This document shows positions 28,321-39,100 of a stretch of 50,108 nt of DNA, piece by piece (position 1 is the stretch's first letter; the number at the start of each line of letters is the position of its first letter). The DNA is from a virus. Position numbers and translations under genes: made by a program. The notes below the pieces were generated by a model that was not told the DNA's origin, searched no databases, and saw nothing but the letters and a program-made list of their open reading frames with translations. The DNA lies in the IMG/VR virus record IMGVR_UViG_3300023223_000822, positions 1 through 50,108 of that record, one strand, 5' to 3'.

Positions 28321-28754
28321 GCCTCGTACCCCTTTTTAGTTTTGTCTAGAGAAGAAATCCCTCTCTCATAGCTCATTAGTATTAAATCTAGTTCTTCTGC
28401 TACTCTAGCGTGATCTTTGTATCCAAGACCTCTCTTAGCTTGTAGGAGGGCCTCTCCTTTCGATCTCATCCTCAACAACTCAGTTAGATCTAAAGGCTCA
28501 GCCTTCCTCTCGTTCGTCCAGATCCTATCAGTGGTCTTCCTAGCCTCTTGTATCGATATCTCCCTAAGCTTCGCGTAGAACCTATCCGGAGATAGAGTCA
28601 AACTACAGGCAAAGCAATGGAACAGTTCGGTATCCGTATAGAACCCTGATGAAGGATCTGTATCATCATGGAAGGGGCACAGCATCGAAAGGCGGCCCGT
28701 CTTCTCTATAAATTCGATCCCGCATTGATCTAGAAAAACGGTGAGTTCACTCAC
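28257..28754 (-). CDS. Stand-alone DnaG-type CHC2 zinc domain
   Basis: 165 aa, GTG start overlapping the helicase stop (GTGA). Zinc ligands C26, H29, C47 and C50 lie in CPFHDDTDPSSGFYTDTELF and HCFAC, the primase zinc ribbon. There is no TOPRIM catalytic domain; the C-terminal 100 residues are helical. It may act as a primase template-recognition subunit with the host or an unseen RNA polymerase domain. Being adjacent to the DnaB-like helicase is typical. Confidence 0.85.
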   Translation of the reverse strand: MSELTVFLDQCGIEFIEKTGRLSMLCPFHDDTDPSSGFYTDTELFHCFACSLTLSPDRFYAKLREISIQEARKTTDRIWTNERKAEPLDLTELLRMRSKGEALLQAKRGLGYKDHARVAEELDLILMSYERGISSLDKTKKGYEAWEKATDQESCASTRLKEEIF

Positions 28755-30193
28755 AACTCAACTTCATCCTCTCCATCCGACGCAGCTGTTGGTGCGTATG
28801 ACTGACCGCTCAAACCAGAGGTCATATCAAATATCCGTCGGCTGTCCGGTTCAATAAACACTGACACTGGATCTGCATTGGGCCTACCCCATCTCACTTT
28901 CAATAAACCAATCTTCGGCTCTGAGGTAGCTTGCTCATCCAAATCAAAGAACGTGTAGGAGATAAGATCTGCTTCCCTTTCCGCTGCGTTATAGGCTGCC
29001 AGAGCGGTAAGATCCATCCTTCCGTCTGAGGTCTTCGCCTTCCTGTACCCATCCCGGTTGATTTGAAAAGGAGAACAAACCGCCAATCCTTCCCCGTGAT
29101 TAAAACTCATCGCAAACCTTTTAGCATCGGCAATCGTCTCGTTCTTCGCTGTGGTTTGATCCATTCGAATATAAGCCGCATCGACGGGTAATCTGGTCAG
29201 ATAATCCATCCAAAGTATATCCACCTCTTCCTTTGCGTGCTCTCTTATGGTCCTCTGGCGGATGGACGAGAAAGAAATAAACTCGCCTGAATCAACCACT
29301 CGAATACTTCCATGACCTTTCGTCGTTAATAGGTCCTCTTTCACTATGGGAAAGAAAGCCTCCTCGTCTTTGTTCATCGCACCTAAAAGAAGTTGGAAAC
29401 TTCTCAAAGGACGTCCCACCCCATTAAACTTGGGATGTGCTGAATGGATTGCACACAGCATCAACTGGATATCATCCGCCGGCATCTCCGATGAGAACAG
29501 TATTATATTCCATCCGCCATCAACCGCGGCATTCAGAATCATGTTCATCATTAAGGTAGACTTCAAATGGCCACCAAATCCAGCTAGAAAGTAAAGCTGC
29601 TTCTTTTTAATCCCTGCGGCTGCCGCGTCAATCAAACCGTATCCTGTCAACGCTCCATAGGACTGCGATGGGTTGCTCTTCCTATCCGCATACAACTGAT
29701 CAAGGTACTTACTATTGTCTTTCAGAGAAATGGAAACTCCTCTACTCAAAGGAGGTTTCGGTTGGGCTGAACTCAGTATAAACTCCACTGCTGCGTCGTT
29801 GCCTTTCACAACAGCCCCGTTCACTCTCATCCCTTTGGTGGCAATCTCGTTCGTCTCTCTTAGAACACTTCTCAACTGAGCGATCGACTGTTCCTCAACT
29901 TCCTGCTCCACCCTGTCCGTAAAAGACGCATCCTGGTAAAAGGTCGCCGACAAACTCTCTTCAAGAAGAACCGTCTCCTCCGCTGCATTCGCCTTCTCGA
30001 AGTACCGATGCACCGTATTCAATTGAGGTGACTCTTGCGACTTCTCATAGAAATCTAACACGAACGCTACCACAACCTGCTCTGTGTCAGTCAAAGAAAC
30101 CAGCCTTTCCGAAGTAAAGTTCTGCAAGTTCTTCTTCGCCGAATCCTTCTCCTTATCATCTATCCAGCAAATTGACCGGATAACATCTCTCAT
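28751..30193 (-). CDS. DnaB-like replicative helicase
   Basis: 480 aa with an N-terminal helical domain (about 1-140) and a RecA-fold motor. Walker A reads GFGGHLKST (205-213), with Leu at the usual invariant Gly (position 210). Walker B is VDILWMDYL, followed by VCSPFQINRDGYRKAKTSDG (DnaB H3/H4-like, Q and R). The C-terminus is acidic (DGEDEVEL). It should unwind DNA 5' to 3' at the fork. It is coupled on both sides (ATGA upstream, GTGA downstream). Confidence 0.85.
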   Translation of the reverse strand: MRDVIRSICWIDDKEKDSAKKNLQNFTSERLVSLTDTEQVVVAFVLDFYEKSQESPQLNTVHRYFEKANAAEETVLLEESLSATFYQDASFTDRVEQEVEEQSIAQLRSVLRETNEIATKGMRVNGAVVKGNDAAVEFILSSAQPKPPLSRGVSISLKDNSKYLDQLYADRKSNPSQSYGALTGYGLIDAAAAGIKKKQLYFLAGFGGHLKSTLMMNMILNAAVDGGWNIILFSSEMPADDIQLMLCAIHSAHPKFNGVGRPLRSFQLLLGAMNKDEEAFFPIVKEDLLTTKGHGSIRVVDSGEFISFSSIRQRTIREHAKEEVDILWMDYLTRLPVDAAYIRMDQTTAKNETIADAKRFAMSFNHGEGLAVCSPFQINRDGYRKAKTSDGRMDLTALAAYNAAEREADLISYTFFDLDEQATSEPKIGLLKVRWGRPNADPVSVFIEPDSRRIFDMTSGLSGQSYAPTAASDGEDEVEL

Positions 30194-30744
30194 CCGCCCA
30201 ACCTCGCTTTCTTCGTCCTTTCTATCTGAGCTAGAACCTGTTCAGAATACTTCCTAGATATTTGACCCTTCTCCAAACCTAACACAGTCCAGGTTGGCTT
30301 TAACAACATATCTCTCCGCGCATAGGTCTGCATCAACAGCTCCGGAAGATACTTGTTAGGAGGGTCAGCAAACCCCAACAGAATAACCAATAAATCCACA
30401 TCTACCGCTACTGTAGTTGTTTCGATTTCCAAATCTTGTCGCAGAAATATCTCGATTAGTCGATAGGCATCAATAACTAGGTAGGACTCGTTCGCCTCCG
30501 ACATCTTGAGCAGAACAGACGCTATATGAGGTCTCAAACTGTCCAACGGTCCCTCTATAATCAGATCCGCATCCTTCGCAGATATCAGCTTGCTGTCCTT
30601 TATAGGATGGTCGCAATACATGGTTCCGAGCTTCCGCTTGTAAATCTCCAACTCCAGACATTTACATCTGACCCACCCGTCTTCCGTCAGCTTGTGTCCC
30701 GTTCGACCACAAATCTCGAAGTCCGAGCACTCCTCCCGCTTCAA
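30190..30744 (-). CDS. Degenerate DnaC/IstB-like protein, candidate helicase loader
   Basis: 184 aa from TTG 30744: TTGA overlap with the SNF2 stop and AAGGAGG just upstream; TTG 30768 is the alternative. Four Cys (C6, C12, C27, C29) with GRTGHKLTEDGWVRCKC mimic the zinc site of phage DnaC-like loaders. VDLLVILLGF, then NKYLPELLMQTYARRDMLLK and PTW follow the Walker B/sensor 1 run of DnaC. Walker A is absent (SEANESYLVID in its place). I infer a loader that lost ATP binding. Next gene is the helicase. Confidence 0.55.
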   Translation of the reverse strand: MKREECSDFEICGRTGHKLTEDGWVRCKCLELEIYKRKLGTMYCDHPIKDSKLISAKDADLIIEGPLDSLRPHIASVLLKMSEANESYLVIDAYRLIEIFLRQDLEIETTTVAVDVDLLVILLGFADPPNKYLPELLMQTYARRDMLLKPTWTVLGLEKGQISRKYSEQVLAQIERTKKARLGG

Positions 30745-32276
30745 GCTGCCTCCTTCATCGCCTTCCAAATCTCAGCCAGATCACTCTGTGTGGTTACAAT
30801 ACTCTCCGTATCATCTGTTATCGCTGCCCAAAGTTTCTGTTTCTTTAATACAGTATCGAGTGTGTGATGATCTATTGTTCGTCGTCCGCCTGCTGTGAAA
30901 GCGGTAGTCTCATGAAGCAATCCAAGCATACGGTATACAATCACTCTTCTGTGCTTCGATCCTGTCCTCTTCAGCCTGCCAACCATTTGCCGGTACAATC
31001 CGTACGACCAGGGGCAGTTGAACATAAACAAATGGTTCGCTATCTTCAGTCGATCCAACCCTTTCTGCATCGCCCTTGTTCCGAGAATTATATCCACATT
31101 CTCTTTAGTCCGATCGTTAAACCTTTCCTGAGCGTAATCCCTTTCATCCTGGTTCTCTTTCCCCGTTATCCTCGCGTAGGGGATCTTCGCTTTCACAAGC
31201 TCCTTGCAAATAGTGTCCACCGTAGATCTTAACTTAGAGAATACAACCACCTTCTGTCCTTTCAGGCTGTTTTGAACCATCTCGACCAGGACTTTCGTCT
31301 TCTCCCCCGCTATATCAAATCCAAGGGTTCGAGGATCGTCCGTCAACTGCTGCATCAGAATAAGAGATGGCAACAACTCCACTTGCTTAACCGATCCGTC
31401 CGGCATCTTAATCAACTTATCCATCGCCTCACGAACCTTTTCCGACTGAGCATAACCCATCGGAATGGGTAAGTCCTTCGTAACCACCTCTGGCAACTCT
31501 TGATCCACTTCCGGATCAGTTTGGAGTCGACCGTAAAACACTGGCTCAATCGTCTTCCTAAAGTCCCCTAAGTTCTTATACTCCGCTACCCACCGAATTC
31601 TCCCTCTCTTCCTCATTATGCAATGACGTTTCTCAAACTCTTTATAGGAGGAGAAGGTTCCTGGTGCAATAATCCTCAATATACCGACCGCCTCTTCGAG
31701 TTTGTTCTCTATGATCGTCGCGGTCAATCCGTATGCACGACAGCATCCCGTGTCTCCGTCGTTTATCATATCGTGGATCTTCTGATGGATTTGGGATGCC
31801 GGATTGGCAAAGTAATTGGGTTCATCAGCACAGAACACCCACCTCGGCTTCATTCCTTCTTGGATGTAATGCGAGTATTTGTACGCTTGACTGTAAGTCG
31901 TCAAGATAATATCCGCGGTATGTTGGCGGAACGCCCTTGCTCTCACATCTCGTTTGGGATGTGTCTCCGTCGAGATTATTTTCGAGGAAAGATTCACCGT
32001 CCAACGATCGATCTCGTCTTGCCATTGACCGAGAGTACCCCTCTCCGTCATAACAAGCATTCTAGTTTCTGGACGATGCGCTTTCAAATAGGTATAGGTA
32101 ACGATCGCTTCAAGCGTCTTCCCTATTCCTACATCGTCTCCGTTCACAAATCGTGGGTGTAAAAGCATCATGAGAACCATGCGCTTCTGATAGTGATAAG
32201 GGTCGTTCGGATCCTTAAGGTAGAGATTCGGCTTGAGAGTGATCTTCTGTTTGTTCTTGATCTCCTCTCGATCCAT
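30741..32276 (-). CDS. SNF2-family DNA helicase/translocase
   Basis: 511 aa. Walker A is GDDVGIGKT (46-54). Motif II is ADEPN (D151, E152; usual DEAH). Motif III is GLTATIIEN. C-terminal helicase motifs are KVVVFSKLRSTVD, GTRAMQKGLD and QMVGRLKRTG. All motor motifs are present although motif II is unusual. Likely a dsDNA translocase remodelling protein-DNA complexes at forks or recombination intermediates, as seen in other phages. Confidence 0.9.
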   Translation of the reverse strand: MDREEIKNKQKITLKPNLYLKDPNDPYHYQKRMVLMMLLHPRFVNGDDVGIGKTLEAIVTYTYLKAHRPETRMLVMTERGTLGQWQDEIDRWTVNLSSKIISTETHPKRDVRARAFRQHTADIILTTYSQAYKYSHYIQEGMKPRWVFCADEPNYFANPASQIHQKIHDMINDGDTGCCRAYGLTATIIENKLEEAVGILRIIAPGTFSSYKEFEKRHCIMRKRGRIRWVAEYKNLGDFRKTIEPVFYGRLQTDPEVDQELPEVVTKDLPIPMGYAQSEKVREAMDKLIKMPDGSVKQVELLPSLILMQQLTDDPRTLGFDIAGEKTKVLVEMVQNSLKGQKVVVFSKLRSTVDTICKELVKAKIPYARITGKENQDERDYAQERFNDRTKENVDIILGTRAMQKGLDRLKIANHLFMFNCPWSYGLYRQMVGRLKRTGSKHRRVIVYRMLGLLHETTAFTAGGRRTIDHHTLDTVLKKQKLWAAITDDTESIVTTQSDLAEIWKAMKEAA

Positions 32277-32282
32277 TAACCT

Positions 32283-32819
32283 TTATACCTCCGTATTTTC
32301 GTACCTCTCCTTCATAGCCTCGTCTATCTCCGGCCAAGTTCTTGAAGCACGGACACCATCCACCCGGTACTGAACGTGCACAGAATCCTTTCTTCTCCAG
32401 AAATGGCCAGCCACTAGTCCCAACTCTTTGGCAACCTCGGCATATCTCTGGTAACCCGGATGTTTTGAAGCCCAAATAGCCCTTTGTTCCGGTGACATTA
32501 AGAAGCAATCCAACGCCTCCCCCCAATTATGCCATGATTGCCCCGGTAGAGCGTTTGTCGCCCATCTCCCATGTTGAGGGCCAGCATTTATGAGTACTTT
32601 CGCTAGAAACTCTGCCCCTTCATGTACCAACCGATCAGCTGCCTTCCTCACTTCCACCGAGGAACGAGACTGTCTCCACAGCTTCGCCTGCTCAAAAACA
32701 TCTCTCTCGGTGTAGAAAGGACGGAACTCATAACTATCCTCCTCCGCCGCTAACCTATCTATCAACTCCTCGGCTAGAAGTCGAAACTCCGGAATCAGTA
32801 GTTCCATGTCTCTGCTCAT
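32283..32819 (-). CDS. M15-family peptidase endolysin
   Basis: 178 aa. Zinc site signature SWHNWGEALD (S95, H97, G100, D104) and KDSVHVQY (D145, H148), matching D-Ala-D-Ala carboxypeptidase / L-Ala-D-Glu endopeptidase lysins. It cuts peptidoglycan cross-links. No signal peptide, so a holin is needed; none is identified nearby. It overlaps the upstream gene by 65 nt (ATG 32819; ATG 32807 is possible). Confidence 0.85.
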   Translation of the reverse strand: MSRDMELLIPEFRLLAEELIDRLAAEEDSYEFRPFYTERDVFEQAKLWRQSRSSVEVRKAADRLVHEGAEFLAKVLINAGPQHGRWATNALPGQSWHNWGEALDCFLMSPEQRAIWASKHPGYQRYAEVAKELGLVAGHFWRRKDSVHVQYRVDGVRASRTWPEIDEAMKERYENTEV

Positions 32820-33141
32820 CTAGCGGTCCCCCCACTCTTCTTGTTCTTCTTTCTTTGAGCCTTTGTAAAATCCTGGGTAACAGAAGCAACTCAGTTCCAT
32901 ACTTGTACTCCATAAATATATTTATCAACGGTACTTCAATCAGCATCATAGGGTCAGGGCAGTTACGAAGTTGCACAAAAGTCCATCTAACGTGAACCTT
33001 TACCCGTATATTCCCTGGTCTCCTGCTGGTAATTCTATTAACCTGTCTCCACCAGTTCTCTCCCACAAAGAAAACTCTCTGTGGTCCAATATGAGATTTA
33101 GTTAAATCAATCGTGTCTGGTCTTTTAACTAAAATCCCCAT
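32755..33141 (-). CDS. 128-aa hypothetical between tail tip and endolysin
   Basis: ATG 33141 shares one base with the tail-tip stop (TAATG). Basic and aromatic N-terminal half (RVFFVGENWWRQVNRITSRR), then a hydrophobic segment (MMLIEVPLINIFMEYKYG). The C-terminal 22 residues are read over the endolysin start. Could be a tail accessory or lysis helper; not recognised. Confidence 0.6.
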   Translation of the reverse strand: MGILVKRPDTIDLTKSHIGPQRVFFVGENWWRQVNRITSRRPGNIRVKVHVRWTFVQLRNCPDPMMLIEVPLINIFMEYKYGTELLLLPRILQRLKERRTRRVGGPLDEQRHGTTDSGVSTSSRGVDR

Positions 33142-36100
33142 TAATGCAGTCCTGGATGTACTGCACGTCCCGCAGTATCATGTAGGGTGACTCTGGCCGC
33201 AGTTAGTTCGGTGTTGTAAATGGTGACTCCTTGCAACTTGCCGTTACCTTGAGCTTTCCCCACACTAGTTATATCAAACCCAATAGTGAAATCGAAGGTA
33301 GCGGTGGTATTAAGGGTAGTATCAGTTCCAGCCGTACCGATAGTTGTCTCTTCAACTCCATCAATATAAATATCGAAGTCGTGCAAAGAATCACCAGCGG
33401 CAGGAAGCAAGATAACCAAATGATGATCACCACCGGTGTCGAGAGCTGTCGTCCAGATTCGTTCATTACCTGCACCTCGAATGTGAATCGACACATCTCC
33501 TGATCCGTCCACACTCACTACAAGAGCTTGTGCATCCGTATCAGCCCCCATTGAATAAACCGTACCCGTGTACCCTTGTTCAATCCAACACTCGAAAGTC
33601 CGAGCCCCCGCCCCCGTCTGGTATCCGCTAAAATTAGTGTCTATATTGCCCGTTCCATCGAAATCTACGCATAAATCTTTGCGATTCGGTATCAGCCCGA
33701 GTGCCCCATGTGCTAATCCCGTACCAATCGCGTTATAGTCGTCGTTGAAACGGTCACGGAATCTCGTGTCCGTCAGGGAATCTACGTACTCTCCCAACAA
33801 CCATTGGGCTACCGGTGCGTCTTCAAAGGACACTTGCTCCCAAGCGGGTGGTCTCCCTGCCGAATAGATCTTCAAGACATCGGTGTCGGTAAGAGTCGCT
33901 TGCACACCCCACACAAGCTGGTACGAACCAGCAAAGTCTGTGTCTGGGCCTATGATTCTATTCACCGCAAACCGATCGAACGACGTGAGAATACCATCCA
34001 CATCCCGACTAGTCGTAAACTCTGTGTCAAACACCCCGTTGATATAAAGCCGCCGAACTGTGTCACTGATAAACCTAACGACAATGTGCACAAAGTCGCC
34101 CTGCGTCACTGTCACAGAACTAGCTTCTTCTACATCTGCCGCCCCAAGTCCCAAGTTGATTGCTGGATTACCATCCCGAATACCCACCGCAATGTACTCG
34201 TCTGTTTCAGTGGAATTACTGAATGCCATCTGCGCATCATCAGCTCCAGTATCTGCCCGAAACCACCCTCCAACCGTAAGAGGATAACTGGCATCTGCAA
34301 TAGCTGGAGCTGTCGTCTCAGCATAAATCCCCGAACCAAAAGTCGTAAACCGGAACAGTCCTTCCGACACTACACCTCTCGAGATAGTAGAGGCTCCTTG
34401 TTCAGCAAGGTTTTGAACCCCTGAATCATTAATCACCCAATTCTCAAACGAGGACGCACCAGGATCACGTTCATCTAGCGGAAACATAAACCCAACCTGT
34501 GAGAACGCCCCGTTATTATCTATATGCTTGTGAATTTCAAGCATCTCTCCCCTAAACCCTCTATAGGCTAGCTGCACTCTCCTCATAATCCTTGGGTCTA
34601 TTGACCTAGCCCAAGCGACAATAAACTGAGGATTACCGTCTAAGTCTTGATCCTGTGTACCTCTAGCCCCGATCCTGAACTCGTCCGAGGCCGCCCCTCC
34701 ATAAACATTGTTGGTGGTAACTTGGCTATCACGCTTAGCCTCCTTCCACCAGTCCCATTCATCCGTTCCTGCGTCTGTCTCAATTAGTCCGATGCAAAAC
34801 GCGTCAGTGTCCCCAACAAGAGGTCCAGCAATGTTAACACCCCCATTTAGAGACTCAAATGCAAGGCCAGCAAGAGATTGGTCGTATATAATCCGAAGAT
34901 TAGTATCAGTAACCGCGTCTGCAGTATTAAAATTAGCAAACAGGGTTACGTCCGCCGAGATATCCATCACTTGTCCGACAAATAGGAGGCTAAAATCCTG
35001 TAGTACTCCCGTACCCAAACTGTCTAAAAGTTGGGTTGTGTACGCCAGATCGTTTGTCCCATCGAACCTTTGCGGAAGGTTCGAGTCGTCCCATGCCATT
35101 GGCACTTCTTCTGCGGTAACGAATGTCCCCGTAGCTGTCGGAGACCCTACAATCCCACCTCGCAAATCCTCTACCGCGTTGTCATCTACTCGGAACAGGT
35201 TCTCTGGATTATCGTCCAGCAAAACGTCCGTGAAATCTTGGAACCCACGCTGCCATGAGGCATAATGGAGAACAATTTCATCGTCTGTCCAACGAGTTTC
35301 ACTCCAACCCCACGCGGTGATGTCCCCGACAAAATCTTTTACCGTCCCTGGGTTGTTCCAGAAATCGTAGTGCATCGTACTGGTACCACCACGATTCTCC
35401 ATGAACTGATCCACGTTCGGAGGCGTCCCGTTAACAGTCGTGTTCGTTAGTGTGTGTTCTACACCGTTGATCCAACAAGCAAACCCGGTCGTCGCTGAGT
35501 TGGTGACAACGATTTCATAAGGAGTATCTATGGCAATGGGTTGGTCCGTTGTCTCGTGTAGACGATTGTTCCCAGAACTCGGCTGAACGAAGATTTCGAC
35601 ATCACCGTCAGTCGCAATACGAATCTCGTAAAACTCTACATCCGTTGTCTGCCCAGCCCGAAACAAGTCAACATCAGCAGGGAGGATGTCTACCTCAAAT
35701 ATGCACCAGAACAAAAACTCTTGGGGACCATCCGTCGTATCATTTACGTTCAACCAATTGTCAGGTCCGCTTAAAAAATTGTTAGCTGGGTTCTTAAAGG
35801 ACAAAGAAAGAGAGCCGTCCAACACATGCCCCGCAAGCAACCGACTTGCCGCCACGACGTTGTTCTGGGAACTAAAGGTTCCCGCACCACCCGCAGACCC
35901 TACCCAATCTGCCTCGTTGAATGTCGCGTCCTCCGCGAAATCCGTAAAGTTTTGCTGGTTAGAGATCTGGCCTTGGTTCCCACGCAAGTATAGCTTCGTG
36001 GACATACCCAGAGTTTTGCGGGTGAAGGTGTACATCATCTCCGAATCAACAGCTACCCGCGCATAATCCGCTGGACCAAGAACTGCAGCTTGTAATCCGA

Positions 36101-39100
36101 ACAAGGCAAACCCTTGCTTGGCAAACCCCAACTGGCCGTCACCAGCACCCACCCTAAAAGCTTGGGCGTTGTTGATAACACTGAACGAGTCAGCGGTTCT
36201 AAGCATCAAGGATCCGTCAACCAGAAGTATCCGTGTGTTCGCGGTAACAGAGTCCAATTGAAACCAACAATAGTGCCAGCGTCCATCATCAAACTCATGA
36301 CCCATGCCAGCTAATGCTTCGTCAATCGCCGCCGTGTTATTGACCTGAGTGATGAAAGTCCCAAATTCATCCAGAGCCATGCTGTAGGCCCGTGTGCTCG
36401 TAGTCGCCTTGAGGAAGATTTGCCGATCTAGTGTCTGAGCATCCTTCACCATACGAAACCAAAAACCTATGGCAAAAACGTTTGTAATATCCGACCCCGT
36501 ACCATCTGGTATTTCCGCCGCGTTGTTGTCTACGCCAATAGTGATCAGAGAGAACGTAAGTGGATCAGGGCCAGGTGCGCCGTGTCCTACGGTACCGACA
36601 TCTGTTCCATCCGCTCCTGCCCCAACAGTTGCCTCGTAGGGAGGGCCTGCCTCTTCATTAAAGGGTTGGTATAAATTTGCTCCCTCTAACAAGATCGAGG
36701 TATAGGCTGGTCCCCTCGCTGTTAAACTAATGGGTACGATCACTTGTACCACTCTGATCACGTCTACTAAAGTCTGAATTGTTGGCGTTGCTATGTTCTC
36801 CACCACTCTCAACTCAAACCTAGTCAAAGCAAAAGGTCCGTTATCTGCTCCTTGTTTCGTAAAAGTATAGTCGTAAGTAGCTCCGTTACTGTCTTCAGTA
36901 GTAAAGGTGTCATCTCCAGCCGGTAGGACAGAAGATCCTGAGGGGCGTATCGTCCTCAACAGAGTTGATCCGGTATCGTCATAAATCTCCAGTTCGTACT
37001 CAAATCCCGTCTCTACCGCTGCATCTGACGCGTCCCCTTGAAACTTAAACGGATCTGTTAATTTATCTCTGTGTCGCCAAGACGCTTCTAAATCAGATCC
37101 AGCAGCAAAAGGTACTTGAGGGTACCTCAGAGCCTCCACTCTGAAGAATCCTCCTCCGTAGGGTCTGGCCACTCTGTTCCGGAAAGTAAGAACATGTGTC
37201 GTTCCTATCGACGCTGGGCCCTCCGAATTAACATTCTCCATCTGGAAATCAACAACATCCGTTGCACCATATTCTTCTTCTGAAGAGACTGGTCCTGGTA
37301 TCTCCAATCCTCTTAAAAAGAAAACCCTGTCTGCTGAAGCCCAAGGCACCGGCAAGGAATCCCATAGCCCTCTATGCACGTTATTCATCGTGACCGTGTT
37401 CCCCACAATAGTCAACGACTCGTAGGCTATGAACTCAGGCTCTTCACCTGTCGCAGTAACAATGCAAATATTCGTCCGTCCCAGCTTTATGTTAGCCGGA
37501 GTAACTGCGGTTGCATCCAACAATGCTGTGGTCACACTATCCACTTGTACAGTTGCTATTATATCATTCTCCCCTCCAGCATCTTCTGCTATCGCCACAT
37601 TCAATACGCCTTTCGGTACGTAGTCTCCTTGAAACTGAAAAGTATACGGGTCTGACCCTTGTCTTTGATAGAAGTTGAAGTACTTTGCGTTCCCCTGCGG
37701 TTGTCTTGCAGCACCATAAGACTGATTCGTACTCCCTGGTACTGTAGGTATGTCGCTTTCCAGGTTCATAAGGAAAGTCTGCTCCGCGACAAACTGGTCG
37801 GCTGCCGGTATGTCAATTGGAGCACCACCTGGAGAGGTGAAGAAGGTCGCTGGAGGAGTAGCAAAAATAGTGTCCCTTATGGCAAAAACATCTTGTACCG
37901 CCACTATTTGCATCTCTTGAAATTCATCATCCCCGTAACCCAAATCTACAATCCTCATCACTATCTGGGTTATACCTAGCTCCGGCCAAGCAAATACAAA
38001 TGGATCACCTGGTAGTAAGTCGAAAGCTTCTCTATTACACTTGAAATCCGCCTTTGCCAAAGGCACTCCAAGAGTAAACAGTTCTCTTGAAGCTATCTCA
38101 TTCGCAAGAGCAGAACTGTAAACCCCCGGCATCGTCAGTGATGCTATTTTCTGCTTGGATTCCAGTCTTATGTAATTCGATCGATTCTCCGCCATCGCTG
38201 GGGGTGGTGGGTCTATTTGACCCGCCTGAGTGTATTTTATCTCGATCTGATTGATCGTCTCGTCCCAGTTAGCACGACTGTAGTTCTCCAGACTCGTAAT
38301 ATTCGTCTCATCAAAGGTCTTCAACCCCGGGATCGAGTAGTCATTCCTCAGTAGTTTATATCCCCACTTCCCAGCAGAAGGGTCGTACCTTAAGGACCCA
38401 TCCACCTGCTTGTTTATCTGGTCTATTAGCTTGTCGATCGTCTGGTTCCGTGTCCATTTCAAACACATACCATTCTTTTCATTCTTAAGAGTGGTAGCTG
38501 CTGTTGAAAAGCTCGTTGAGTCTATTTCTCCTGGATCCATGTTAAACCCATAATCATCATCCGTCAGTACCTCGTACATAATCGACATGGGGTTTATCAA
38601 GTCGAAAAATGGAGTGTCATTACCTTCGTACTGCGCGGTACTTGCAGCCAAACCAAGTGGATTGGGGTAACGACTCACCTGAACTGCAATGTTCACTATA
38701 TTTGGAACTTCTCCAACTTCTACATTCTCCATCTGTAGGAAACTAGTCCATCTATAGGCTGGAGTCGGGGTTTGGAAACTCGCAAGGTATGCACTAACGT
38801 TCTGTGTTATTGACCCTCCGTAAAACCTAAATGTTCCTATTACCCCTCCGCCCTCTTCCCTTCCACCAAAGAAATCCGGGGCAGATAAAGTATTACTGAC
38901 TCCATCATCATCGTGATTGAGAGTTAGCAATACTAACTCACGATCGTCAAAATAAATGGTGTGTAATGTATCGGCCTTAGCACAAATTCCTAGCTGCATC
39001 CCTATAAAATATCGGTGTCCTATCGTTACCTTCACAGACTTGAAAATGGATACCTTTTGTTTCTTCTGTATAGGCACAGTGGTGTACTCCGTCACGTCCA

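Noticed and set aside
33804-34424. 206-aa plus-strand frame
   Set aside because: Antisense to the tail tip gene, Cys/His-rich by chance, no domain.
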